Shown here one piece after another: positions 5,270 to 13,161 of a stretch of 13,644 nt of DNA. The notes beneath the pieces are model-generated. The model searched no databases. It worked only from the letters and a program-made list of their open reading frames with translations, and was not told the DNA's origin. Source of the DNA: RGIG5579 sp045655865 (GTDB taxonomy: Bacteria; Bacillota; Clostridia; Oscillospirales; SIG627). The DNA lies in the NCBI GenBank assembly GCA_045655865.1, contig JAZOQB010000036.1, forward strand, positions 1-13,644, given 5' to 3'. Positions within the stretch are counted from its first letter, which is position 1. Every line of letters begins with the position of its first letter. The position numbers and the translations under genes are program-made.

Positions 5270-7494
5270 TATTTCTCCTTGAATACCCGGTACATGTGAG
5301 CCAGACCGGTATAGCGCTGTGCTTTGTGATCGTTTTCCACCATTTTTTCAATGGAATACGAGCTTCCTACCAGAATGACCATATTCCTTGCTCGGGTGAT
5401 GCCGGTATAGATCAAATTGCGGGAAGCAAGCATGGGGGGCGGATTGAATATGGGAAAGATCACCACTGGGTATTCACTTCCCTGACTTTTATGTACCGTG
5501 ACGGCAAAAGCGTGCTCGATCTCAGAAAGATCCTCGAAAGGATATGAAACTAATTTTCCGTCAAAATTGACCGTGACGCTCTCCTTTGTGTGATCGATGG
5601 TCAGGATCTTACCGATATCGCCGTTGAATACCCCAAGGCCGGATATTTCTTCGTCGTTTTCATCCACCCACTCGGCATCGTAATTATTGCGGATCTGCAT
5701 CACCTTATCCTCTTCCCGAAACACCACCTCGCCCACCTTTTTTTCTGCTTTGTCAGGGGAAGGCGGATTGAGGGCGGCCTGCAAGAGGACATTTAAGTGA
5801 GCGGTGCCCAACTCCCCTTTGCGGGTACAGCTGATCACCTGAATTCCTTCCGAAATTTTTTCGCCATAGCTTTTGGGAAGACGGTCCCGGCAAAGTGAGA
5901 CCACGGTTTCTGCACAAGTACCAAGACTCTGTCGCTGCAGAATGAAGAAATCCCCATTTTTTCCGGAGGGAACCGGACTGGATCCGTGATTGATCCGATG
6001 GGCGTTTTCTACGATGGCGCTTTCCCCTTTTTGCCGGAAGATACGGTCCAATCGGCATACAGGAAAGGCATCGGAGGTAATGATATCTCGCAAAACTTCC
6101 CCCGCTCCAACGCTGGGTAGCTGGTCACTGTCTCCAATGAGGATCAGGCGGGTACCGGGACGGATTGCTTTCAAAAGGGCGGAAAAGAGCAAAATATCCA
6201 CCATGGAAAGCTCATCCACAATCACCGCGTCAAAATCCAGGGGCTTTTTCTCGTTGCGAACAAATTTCACCTTCTCCTCCGGGGAATATTCCATTTCCAA
6301 TAAGCGGTGAATGGTCCTGGCATCAAAGCCGGTAGACTCGCTCATACGCTTGGCCGCACGACCCGTGGGAGCCGCCAGAGCAATGTTCATTCCCACTTTC
6401 CGAAAGATATTGACAATGGCCTTAACGATGGTGGTTTTCCCCGTACCGGGGCCGCCGGTGAGTACGGTCACCGGGGTCTCAATGGCGCTACGGATCGCCT
6501 GGATCTGAGAAGGGGCGTAGCAAATGCCCTCCTGATCCTGCGTTTCTCGGATCAGTTCATCCGCTCCGGAAATGGAACCGAAAAGACTGATGCGTGAGAG
6601 CTGGGTCAACAGAGAGGCGGCGGAGGTTTCCGCTTGAAAATACTCCGGCAGGTACACCGGAAAATCTAGCTGTGTACGGTTACAGATCAAATCCCCATTT
6701 CGGCAAAGGTCATCCAGAACCGAGCCTGTCCGCCGCTCTTGGACACCCAAAAGCTGGGCGGTGGCGGCAACAAGTTTCTCCCGGGGAAGATAGCAATGCC
6801 CGTTGGAGATCGCGTTAAAACGCAAAACATAGTACAGACCGGCGCGGACCCGTTCTTCGGAATCTTTTTCGATGCCAAGGCTCTCGGCCATGGCATCGGC
6901 CCGCTCGAAACCCACGCCAAAAATTTCTTCACAAAGCAAATACGGGTTTTTCTTGACGACCTCCACGGCATGATTTCCCCAGCGCTTATAGATGCGCACC
7001 GAGGTGGTCATGCCAAAATACCCGCTAAAAAACATCATAATATTCCGAACGCCGAACTGCTCCCGAAAGGCCTGAGAGATCTCGTGGGCTTTTCGGGCAG
7101 AAATACCGGGAATATCCGCCAGAAGATCCGGGTGTTCCTCCAAAACCTCAAAGCTGCTTTCTCCAAACCGTTCCACGATGCGTTGAGCCAATTTCGGTCC
7201 CACACCGCGAATGGCACGAGACGACAGGTATCGCAGCATAGCGTCGGTATCAGTTGGAATATCTTTTTCAAAATATTTGACTTTGAACTGTTCCCCATAG
7301 CTGGGATGCTCTACCCACTGACCCATGGCGCGGATCCGATCCCCCACCAAAAGTCCCGGAAGGGTGCCCACCAAAGTCACCGGGCGGCGATCCCACTCGA
7401 TGGCGCAAACGGTGTAGCCGGTATCGTCACTTTGGAAAATGATATCCTCCACTTCCCCTTCCACGGATATCAATTCACTCTTCTCCGACAACAC
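5269..7494 (-). CDS. recD2: ATP-dependent RecD2-type DNA helicase
   Basis: The 741-residue product matches RecD2 (RecD-like, 5'-3' superfamily 1B helicase not bound to RecBC). The N-terminal part has an OB-like segment (EGEVEDIIFQSDDTGYTV) and helix-hairpin-helix motifs (RAIRGVGPKLAQRIVERFG at about 93-111, then DIPGISARKA). Motor motifs are Walker A GGPGTGKTT (347-355), motif Ia APTGRAAKRM (375-384), Walker B IVDELSMVD (425-433), GDSDQLPSVGAGE (454-466) and, near the C-terminus, FAVTVHKSQGSE and YTGITRAR. It acts in recombination and replication-fork maintenance. The chosen start is GTG at 7494, with AAAGGAGG four bases upstream; a TTG one codon later has a more usual spacing. It overlaps the lnt end by 20 nt, so translation is probably coupled. 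Confidence 0.95.
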   Translation of the reverse strand: MLSEKSELISVEGEVEDIIFQSDDTGYTVCAIEWDRRPVTLVGTLPGLLVGDRIRAMGQWVEHPSYGEQFKVKYFEKDIPTDTDAMLRYLSSRAIRGVGPKLAQRIVERFGESSFEVLEEHPDLLADIPGISARKAHEISQAFREQFGVRNIMMFFSGYFGMTTSVRIYKRWGNHAVEVVKKNPYLLCEEIFGVGFERADAMAESLGIEKDSEERVRAGLYYVLRFNAISNGHCYLPREKLVAATAQLLGVQERRTGSVLDDLCRNGDLICNRTQLDFPVYLPEYFQAETSAASLLTQLSRISLFGSISGADELIRETQDQEGICYAPSQIQAIRSAIETPVTVLTGGPGTGKTTIVKAIVNIFRKVGMNIALAAPTGRAAKRMSESTGFDARTIHRLLEMEYSPEEKVKFVRNEKKPLDFDAVIVDELSMVDILLFSALLKAIRPGTRLILIGDSDQLPSVGAGEVLRDIITSDAFPVCRLDRIFRQKGESAIVENAHRINHGSSPVPSGKNGDFFILQRQSLGTCAETVVSLCRDRLPKSYGEKISEGIQVISCTRKGELGTAHLNVLLQAALNPPSPDKAEKKVGEVVFREEDKVMQIRNNYDAEWVDENDEEISGLGVFNGDIGKILTIDHTKESVTVNFDGKLVSYPFEDLSEIEHAFAVTVHKSQGSEYPVVIFPIFNPPPMLASRNLIYTGITRARNMVILVGSSYSIEKMVENDHKAQRYTGLAHMYRVFKEK

Positions 7495-9064
7495 ATTCCC
7501 TCCTTTCTCTCATCCATACTCCCAGCCCCCACAACAGAAGGGCAAAAGAGCACAGTGGCAAGGTAGTATCCCCCAATAAAGTATAAAGGGTTCTCTCGTG
7601 AGAAAAGGAAAGGTCTCCCACAAGCACACCCTTTTCCATGGGCCCCAATTCTTCCGGAATTTGACCGTATGCATCGATCAAAGCGGAAACACCGGAATTG
7701 GCGCAACGGGCAGTTCCCCGACCGTTTTCCACACTACGGAACACAGCATGGGCAAGGTGTTGCCAGATGGCGGGAGAATCCTCATACCAGGAATCATTGG
7801 TAACAAGCACCAACATTTCTGCGCCCGCCCGAACGCTTTCTCTCACCAGGGGCGCAAACAGAGATTCAAAGCAAATGATGGCGCCAAAGTCCCCCTTTTC
7901 CCCGGAAATAATTTCCGGTTCCGTTCCGGCAGCAAGGTCATTTGAGAGCATGTTGATCTCACCCAAAAAAGGAAGGACGGCGGTAAGAACGGACCGATAA
8001 GGCACCTTCTCCCCGAAAGGAACCAGATGCCGTTTGGAATAAACGGAAGACAGCTGATCTTTTTCTACCAGAATCGCACTGTTGGAGGTGACGCCGTCAA
8101 TCTGCCAAAAGCAGCCCATGAGAATGGGGGCGTCGATCTCTCCCGACAGAGTCTGAAATTCTTTCAAAAGATCCTCATGCTGCGAAAGATTTAACGGGAT
8201 GGCGCTTTCCGGCCATATAACAAGGTCAAACCCCTCTCCCGACAGAGACTTTGTCATGGATTCATAAACTTTCAAATTAGACTCATTCCCGCTCCACTTT
8301 TCCGAGGGAAGAAGGCAGCCCTGAACGGCGGCTACTCGGATCTCTTCTCCTTTTTCCGGAGAAAAAGCGATGCGGCAAAGGCCAAAGGCTAAATTGGAAA
8401 CAAAAAGGAAAAGTGCCAAAGATGCGGCAAAGAGCCGTTTTTTCCCTTGAGTTACCAAAACATAAGACAACAAAGCAGAAACCGAAAGGCAGAGAAAATC
8501 CACACCCTCTACGCCTAAAACCGAGGCCAACTGAATCAAAGCCGGCGCCCGATAAAGGCCCAGTGAGACCCGGATCCAGGGGAAGGCCAATTGAGACCAC
8601 TGAGGGATTCGAAGGGCAAACAGTACGCCGACAACCCCGGCAAAAAGGAGAAACGGGCGAGAGCGAAACTTTCTTCCTAACACGCTTACCAAAAGGGACG
8701 GGATCGCAAAAAGCGCACCGTGAAAAAAGCTGATGCCAAGCCAAGCCAAAAGCACCACAAAAAGGGCCAGGGGCAAGGAAAAACCGGTTTGCTCCATGGG
8801 ATAGAGCCAAAGAAACCAGAAATACACGAAAGCGTGGTAAAAGAAACCAAAGAAGATGCCGCGACCCACAGAACGCCAAAGCTTTGCTTCTTGGGATTTT
8901 TGTAAAAGGACAAAAAAGAAGGGGACAAAAGAGACGAATGAAAACAGCCACAAAGACGGAAAGGTGAGCGGAATGGCGGCAAGAAACGCGCTGAATAATA
9001 ATAGCGGCAACGGCCGATGATAAATAGACCGGATCGTGTCCGTACGCCTCTCCCCTTTCTCCAT
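7475..9064 (-). CDS. lnt: Apolipoprotein N-acyltransferase
   Basis: From ATG 9064 the product is 529 residues, the usual Lnt length. Several membrane spans fill the first 230 residues, then comes a nitrilase-like domain facing outside. The catalytic triad is visible: Glu286 in VIWPESAIP, Lys344 in VYSKRHLVPFGEKVPYR and Cys398 in GAIICFESLF. VTNDSWYEDS and the ENGRGTARCANSGVS segment follow, as in the family, and there is one last span at the C-terminus. Lnt adds the third acyl chain to the N-terminal cysteine of diacylated lipoproteins. The frame is open further, to 9124, but that start lies upstream of the gene's own -10/-35 boxes and is therefore unlikely. The ribosome site for 9064 is weak, so an internal non-ATG start is possible. 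It is the first gene of the operon. Confidence 0.9.
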   Translation of the reverse strand: MEKGERRTDTIRSIYHRPLPLLLFSAFLAAIPLTFPSLWLFSFVSFVPFFFVLLQKSQEAKLWRSVGRGIFFGFFYHAFVYFWFLWLYPMEQTGFSLPLALFVVLLAWLGISFFHGALFAIPSLLVSVLGRKFRSRPFLLFAGVVGVLFALRIPQWSQLAFPWIRVSLGLYRAPALIQLASVLGVEGVDFLCLSVSALLSYVLVTQGKKRLFAASLALFLFVSNLAFGLCRIAFSPEKGEEIRVAAVQGCLLPSEKWSGNESNLKVYESMTKSLSGEGFDLVIWPESAIPLNLSQHEDLLKEFQTLSGEIDAPILMGCFWQIDGVTSNSAILVEKDQLSSVYSKRHLVPFGEKVPYRSVLTAVLPFLGEINMLSNDLAAGTEPEIISGEKGDFGAIICFESLFAPLVRESVRAGAEMLVLVTNDSWYEDSPAIWQHLAHAVFRSVENGRGTARCANSGVSALIDAYGQIPEELGPMEKGVLVGDLSFSHERTLYTLLGDTTLPLCSFALLLWGLGVWMRERRECVVGEE

Positions 9065-9079
9065 TTTTCTACTCGTTTT

Positions 9080-9108
9080 ATTATACACGAAGATGAAAAG
9101 AAAGTAAA
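9080..9108 (-). promoter_or_regulatory. Promoter of the lnt operon
   Basis: On the minus strand there is TTTACT (9103-9108), a 17-bp spacer and TATAAT (9080-9085). Transcription would start near 9073, giving a very short leader to the ATG at 9064. The -35 is only a partial match. Confidence 0.7.
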
Positions 9109-9117
9109 GGCGAATTC

Positions 9118-9145
9118 TTGACAAAAAACAAAAACAGACTATAAT
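9118..9145 (+). promoter_or_regulatory. Promoter of mrp
   Basis: TTGACA (9118-9123), a 16-bp spacer and TATAAT (9140-9145) are both perfect consensus hexamers. The -35 boxes of this and the divergent lnt promoter are 9 bp apart. Confidence 0.85.
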
Positions 9146-9171
9146 GAGAGAAACGAAAGCGAGGCGAGATC

Positions 9172-9987
9172 ATGTCAGAATGTACTCACGACTGCAGTAC
9201 TTGCTCAGAAAACTGTAGCAGTCGAAACGAAATTCAAAAAGATGCTCCCAACAAAAACAGCCGAATCCGAAAGGTGATCGGCGTAGTCAGCGGCAAGGGC
9301 GGCGTAGGAAAGAGCCTGGTTACTTCCCTTTTGGCCTGGGATACGGCAAAAAGAGGAAAGGCCGTGGGGATTTTGGATGCAGACCTGACCGGCCCCAGCA
9401 TTCCCAAAGCTTTCGGAATTACCGAAAGAGCCACTGCCGATGACGACGGTCTGATTCCCGCTGTCTCCCGCGGCGGTGTGAAGATTATGAGTCTCAATCT
9501 TCTTTTGGAAAACGAGACCGATCCTGTGGTTTGGCGTGGGCCGGTGATCGCCGGAACAGTAAAGCAGTTTTGGACGGACGTGAACTGGGGAGACGTAGAC
9601 TGTCTCTACGTGGATATGCCTCCCGGAACGGGAGACGTGCCCCTGACCGTGTTTCAATCTCTTCCGGTAGACGGGATCGTCATTGTCACCTCTCCTCAAG
9701 AATTGGTCACCATGATCGTAGAAAAGGCTGTGAAAATGGCCAATCTGATGAACGTGCCCATTTTGGGCCTTGTGGAGAATCTCTCCTACTTTGTCTGCCC
9801 CAACTGCAAAGAGCAGCATGCTATCTTCGGCGAAAGCCACGTGGAAGAGACGGCAAAACGCTTCGGGATTCCCTCTTGCGTACGCCTTCCCATGGATATG
9901 AATTTGGCAAAACTGGTGGACGAGGGCAGAGTGGAAGAAGCGCAATACCCCTCTTTGGATCCGATTTTTGAAAAAATCGACGGATAA
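9172..9987 (+). CDS. mrp: Mrp/ApbC (NBP35) family Fe-S carrier ATPase
   Basis: The 271-residue P-loop protein belongs to the MinD/Mrp class. The deviant Walker A is SGKGGVGKS (40-48), switch motifs are DADLTGPSIP (69-78) and DMPPGTGD (148-155), and a C-terminal CPNC (Cys209, Cys212) is the cluster-binding pair found in Mrp/Nbp35 dimers. The N-terminus carries an extra cysteine cluster, CTHDCSTCSENC (Cys 4, 8, 11, 15), suited to a second Fe-S cluster, like the N-terminal cluster of eukaryotic Nbp35 but with different spacing. The family binds and transfers iron-sulfur clusters to target proteins in the cytoplasm. GAGGCGAG precedes the ATG as a modest ribosome site. It is a single-gene unit with its own promoter and a terminator shared with lplA. 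Confidence 0.93.
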   Translation: MSECTHDCSTCSENCSSRNEIQKDAPNKNSRIRKVIGVVSGKGGVGKSLVTSLLAWDTAKRGKAVGILDADLTGPSIPKAFGITERATADDDGLIPAVSRGGVKIMSLNLLLENETDPVVWRGPVIAGTVKQFWTDVNWGDVDCLYVDMPPGTGDVPLTVFQSLPVDGIVIVTSPQELVTMIVEKAVKMANLMNVPILGLVENLSYFVCPNCKEQHAIFGESHVEETAKRFGIPSCVRLPMDMNLAKLVDEGRVEEAQYPSLDPIFEKIDG

Positions 9988-9994
9988 AAAAAGC

Positions 9995-10023
9995 AAAACG
10001 CACCGGAAAATCCGGCGCGTTTT
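9995..10023. terminator. Bidirectional terminator between mrp and lplA
   Basis: A 12-pair stem with one A/C mismatch (9995-10007 with 10011-10023, GC-rich core CACCGGA/TCCGGCG) and a 3-nt loop is flanked by T-rich runs on both strands. It sits between convergent genes whose stops are at 9987 and 10030, so it serves both. Confidence 0.88.
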
Positions 10024-10029
10024 TCTTTT

Positions 10030-11007
10030 TTATGAAAACGACTGCGCAAATCGGCATTGTGCCAGTTCTTTGACCTCAGGCATTTGAGAAGTCAAAAGTG
10101 CCTTTTGCATCTCCTTGTCGGTAAAAGAGATTCCCGTCAAACGGCAACGGATCTCTTCGCAAAGCGCGGGGTCCATGCTATCCGAAAAGACGTCGACCTT
10201 TGCAATTTTCCCTTTTTCAAAGGACAACAAAATCTGAACGCCGCCCCAGGAAAATCGCTCTTTCCACTCCAGGTCAAATTTTGGCGTCTGCCCCAGACGC
10301 CATTCTGCCGATTCGTGCTTTTTCTGATAGTCAAGAATTTCCTTTTCTTCCCTCTCAGAGAAAGAAAAATCAGCATAATAGCCGTATTGTGCCTCAAAAG
10401 CTTTCAAAATGGCCCTTCTTACTGTTTTCACACTCAGATCCTTTTGCCACTGAGAAAGATTGCACACACGGGAACGAACGGAAGCAATCCCCTTTGACCG
10501 GATCTTTTTCGGATCCACCGAAAGATACTTGGGCAAACGGTTGAGATCTGCGCAAACAAGCAAGGTTCCGTGGTGCTGTTTATTTCCGCGGCGCACCGCA
10601 AAGGCATTTCCCGAGAACTTTCGGCCTTCGGCCAAAAGATCGTTTCTCCCGGAAAATTCACAGGGTATTCCAAGATCCCGCACCGCGTTTAAGATCAATT
10701 CCATCTGCCGCCCAAGATCGTAACGGCCTTCCCCGGCTACAAAAGAAAAATTCAAATTTCCCATGTCGTGATACACGGCGCCGCCGCCGCTTACTCGACG
10801 CACCAACTGGACCTGATCTTGCTCCATCGCCTCCAGATCGCACTCCAGCCAAGGGTTTTGATTTTTCCCGATGATCACCGCATTGGCGTTTTGATAAAAG
10901 TGCAGTACCAGATCCTCTTTTCCCACATGATCCAAAAACCACTCATCGGTAGCCAGATTGCGGTAGCCGTCCGTTGTGGGGGACACATAAACAAAATTTC
11001 GCTCCAT
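10030..11007 (-). CDS. lplA: Lipoate-protein ligase A
   Basis: The 325-residue product fits LplA with its C-terminal accessory domain. Family motifs are ATDEWFLDHV (19-28), VIIGKNQNPWLECD (44-57), the lipoyl-AMP loop RRVSGGGAVYHDMGNLNFSF (70-89), SGRNDLLAEGRKFSGNAF (119-136, with the reactive lysine region), HHGTLL (145-150) and the DPKKIRSKGIASVRSRV segment (165-181). The enzyme activates free lipoate with ATP and attaches it to lipoyl domains of proteins such as the glycine cleavage H protein or 2-oxoacid dehydrogenases, that is, lipoate scavenging. No lipoyl-acceptor gene lies in this window, so the target is unknown. AAAGGAG lies before the ATG. It is monocistronic, with its own promoter at 11028-11055 and a shared terminator. 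Confidence 0.95.
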   Translation of the reverse strand: MERNFVYVSPTTDGYRNLATDEWFLDHVGKEDLVLHFYQNANAVIIGKNQNPWLECDLEAMEQDQVQLVRRVSGGGAVYHDMGNLNFSFVAGEGRYDLGRQMELILNAVRDLGIPCEFSGRNDLLAEGRKFSGNAFAVRRGNKQHHGTLLVCADLNRLPKYLSVDPKKIRSKGIASVRSRVCNLSQWQKDLSVKTVRRAILKAFEAQYGYYADFSFSEREEKEILDYQKKHESAEWRLGQTPKFDLEWKERFSWGGVQILLSFEKGKIAKVDVFSDSMDPALCEEIRCRLTGISFTDKEMQKALLTSQMPEVKELAQCRFAQSFS

Positions 11008-11027
11008 CGTATTTCTCCTTTGATTTG

Positions 11028-11055
11028 ATTATATCAAAAAGTGAAAAAAACTCAA
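11028..11055 (-). promoter_or_regulatory. Promoter of lplA
   Basis: On the minus strand there is TTGAGT (11050-11055), a 16-bp spacer and TATAAT (11028-11033). The leader to the lplA ATG is short and contains AAAGGAG. Confidence 0.75.
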
Positions 11056-11063
11056 GATAGAAA

Positions 11064-11092
11064 TTGACACTTTTCTCTTTTTTTTCTATAAT
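11064..11092 (+). promoter_or_regulatory. Promoter of radA-mazG
   Basis: TTGACA (11064-11069), a 17-bp T-rich spacer and TATAAT (11087-11092) are both perfect. The TTG of the -35 could be read as an in-frame start codon for radA; the presence of the promoter argues against that. Confidence 0.88.
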
Positions 11093-11120
11093 TATCTCAT
11101 CAAAAACAAAGGAGCCAACT

Positions 11121-12518
11121 ATGGCGGAAAAGGCAAAGGTAATTTTTGTTTGTTCCCATTGCGGTGCCACACAAGCCAAATGGTCCGGACAATGTCGGGA
11201 ATGCGGCGAATGGGACACCATGGAAGAGGAACTCCAAATTCACCCCACTTCCAAAGAAAAAGGAAAAACAGCAGAACGAGGCGTGGCGGAGGATTTTGCA
11301 CCGGCGATCCCTCTGTCTCAAATTCGGGAAGAGACGCTTTTCGGAGAGCGGTATCAAACCGGGATCGGAGAATTTGACCGGGCGCTGGGAGGCGGCATCG
11401 TTCGAGGTTCGGTGGCGCTGATCTCCGGGGAACCGGGAATCGGAAAATCCACACTGCTTTTGCAGATCTGTAAACAAATGAAAAACCTCAAAGTCCTTTA
11501 CGTTTCCGGAGAAGAATCCCAACTTCAGATCCGACTGCGCGCCAAACGTCTTGGTGCCGTCTCCGACCACATTTTTCTGCAATGTGAAACGGACGTTGAC
11601 GGGATCTTAGCGGAAACGGAACGGATCGCACCGGATATTCTCATTATTGATTCCGTTCAAACCATGCAAGACACTTCCCTCTCCTCCGCTCCGGGAAGCA
11701 CCGCGCAAGTCAAACTTTGCGCCGGACGCTTGATGAATCTTACGAAAAAAAGCGGTTTTTCCACCATTTTGGTGGGGCACGTCAATAAAGACGGCGTCAT
11801 TGCAGGACCGAAGCTTTTAGAGCATATGGTGGACGTGGTTCTTTCCTTTGAAGGGGAACGGACACAAAGCTGCCGGATCTTGCGTGCTGTCAAAAACCGC
11901 TACGGTTCTACCAACGAGATCGGTCTTTTTGAAATGACCGACACCGGCCTGGAAGAAGTTCCGGATCCCAGCCGCCGGCTTTTGGAAGACAGTCCGCATC
12001 AGGTTTCCGGTTCTTGCCCGGTTTGTCTCATGGAGGGAACCCGTCCCATTATGACGGAGGTCCAAGCACTGATTACCAAATCCCCCTTCCCCAATCCCAA
12101 GCGTTTGGCCAGCGGAGTGGATTTCAACCGAATGGCCATGCTCCTGGCTGTCTTGGAAAAGCGTCTGGGTCTTCGCTTTTTCGATCGGGATATTTTTATG
12201 AATGTGGTGGGAGGTCTTCGCCTGGATGAGACCGCCTCAGATTTAGGGATCTGTACCGCCGCGCTTTCCTGCGCACTGGATCTGAAATTGCCGGGGGGGC
12301 TGATCGCCATCGGTGAAGTGGGACTTTCCGGAGAATGCCGCACGGTGGGCGATTCGGATCTGCGCGTTGCCGAGGCCGCAAGACTTGGTTTTGAGACCAT
12401 TCTTCTTCCAAAAAGACAGGCGGAACGGTTAAAGAAGAAACCCGCCGGGGTCAAGCTGATCCCTTTAAGGAGCGTTTACGACCTTTTGACTTCGCTTAAG
12501 GAGATTTGCCATGAATAA
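11121..12518 (+). CDS. radA: DNA repair protein RadA/Sms
   Basis: From ATG 11121 the product is 465 residues, the usual length. An N-terminal zinc finger (Cys 11, 14, 25, 28) is followed by a RecA-like ATPase with Walker A GEPGIGKST (103-111), Walker B LIIDS (174-178) and the RadA-specific KNRYG motif (258-262). The C-terminal Lon-like domain runs from about 290 (GTRPIMTEVQAL, SGVDFNRMAMLLAVLEKR, then NVVGGLRLDE and IGEVGLSGECR). RadA is a branch-migration helicase in homologous recombination. A CPVC pair (Cys299, Cys302) stands at the beginning of the Lon-like domain, a place that is usually Val/Ala-rich in homologues as I remember them. AAAGGAG at 11108-11114 fixes the start. It overlaps mazG by 8 nt, and the two share the promoter at 11064. 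Confidence 0.97.
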   Translation: MAEKAKVIFVCSHCGATQAKWSGQCRECGEWDTMEEELQIHPTSKEKGKTAERGVAEDFAPAIPLSQIREETLFGERYQTGIGEFDRALGGGIVRGSVALISGEPGIGKSTLLLQICKQMKNLKVLYVSGEESQLQIRLRAKRLGAVSDHIFLQCETDVDGILAETERIAPDILIIDSVQTMQDTSLSSAPGSTAQVKLCAGRLMNLTKKSGFSTILVGHVNKDGVIAGPKLLEHMVDVVLSFEGERTQSCRILRAVKNRYGSTNEIGLFEMTDTGLEEVPDPSRRLLEDSPHQVSGSCPVCLMEGTRPIMTEVQALITKSPFPNPKRLASGVDFNRMAMLLAVLEKRLGLRFFDRDIFMNVVGGLRLDETASDLGICTAALSCALDLKLPGGLIAIGEVGLSGECRTVGDSDLRVAEAARLGFETILLPKRQAERLKKKPAGVKLIPLRSVYDLLTSLKEICHE

Positions 12519-13161
12519 AGAAGAGCTTATCAAGCAGGAACATTTTTCCATGAAAGATCTGGAAAAGATCCTTCTGATCCTACGTGCTCCCGACGGTTGC
12601 CCGTGGGATCGTGCCCAGACGCACAAGAGTCTGCGCAATCATCTGATCGAGGAATCCTATGAGGTTTGCGAGGGCATTGACCAGGAGGACGACAAACTTC
12701 TCTGCGAAGAGCTTGGAGACGTTTTGCTTCAGATCGTACTCCACAGCGAGATCGCCAAGGAGCGGGGCGCCTTTGATCTGGACCAGGTCATTGACGGGAT
12801 CAGCAAAAAAATGATCCACCGACATCCCAACGTCTTCGGAGATGTCAAGATCCGAGACCAAGACCAAAAAAAGCTATGGGACGAGATCAAGAAAAAAGAA
12901 AAAGGAGAACGCTCCCTTTCCGATACCCTCTCCCGCATTTCCACCGCCCTCCCCGCCTTGAAACGGGCGGAGAAGATTTTGGAAAAAGGCAAAGACAAAA
13001 CATTGCCGGGATCGGTGGACACGAAAGACGACCCCATGCTCACCTTCGGGGAAACGTTTTACCGAACCTGCCTTGCCTGCCTGCAGGCCGGTGTTGATCC
13101 GGAAGAAGCTCTGTCTCAGTATTTGAAAAAAACGATCGAAAATTGTTCAGAAATGATCTAA
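12511..13161 (+). CDS. mazG: MazG nucleoside triphosphate pyrophosphohydrolase
   Basis: The 216-residue product is shorter than the roughly 260 residues of two-domain MazG. The N-terminal domain is intact: GCPWDRAQTHKSLRNHLIEE (29-48), EESYE (Glu47, 48, 51) and CEELGDVLLQIVLHSEIA (65-82, with Glu67 and Asp70 for magnesium), then HRHPHVFG-like HRHPNVFGD (103-111). These residues hydrolyse NTPs to NMP and pyrophosphate, clearing non-canonical nucleotides. The second MazG domain is reduced: the conserved tail AGVDPEEALSQYLKKTIE (193-210) remains, but the helix with the EExxE acids is missing and EELGD reads LTFGE. AAGGAG at 12498-12503 supports the ATG. In many Clostridia mazG lies just before hup and an S4-domain gene, as here. 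Confidence 0.93.
   Translation: MNKEELIKQEHFSMKDLEKILLILRAPDGCPWDRAQTHKSLRNHLIEESYEVCEGIDQEDDKLLCEELGDVLLQIVLHSEIAKERGAFDLDQVIDGISKKMIHRHPNVFGDVKIRDQDQKKLWDEIKKKEKGERSLSDTLSRISTALPALKRAEKILEKGKDKTLPGSVDTKDDPMLTFGETFYRTCLACLQAGVDPEEALSQYLKKTIENCSEMI

Noticed and set aside
6739..7566. Plus-strand 275-codon frame
   Set aside because: It is antisense to recD2, whose motifs and overlaps are clear; the translation has no family pattern.
7562..7600. Internal promoter for recD2 at the end of lnt
   Set aside because: A/T-rich bits near here do not give a convincing -35/-10 pair with 16-18 bp spacing; the 20-nt overlap with lnt argues for co-transcription.
8283..8951. Minus-strand 222-codon frame within lnt
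   Set aside because: It is an out-of-frame reading of lnt, Cys/Phe/Arg-rich and not protein-like.
9205..9996. Minus-strand 263-codon frame
   Set aside because: It is antisense to mrp, whose Walker and Cys motifs are unambiguous; the frame would also run across the shared terminator.
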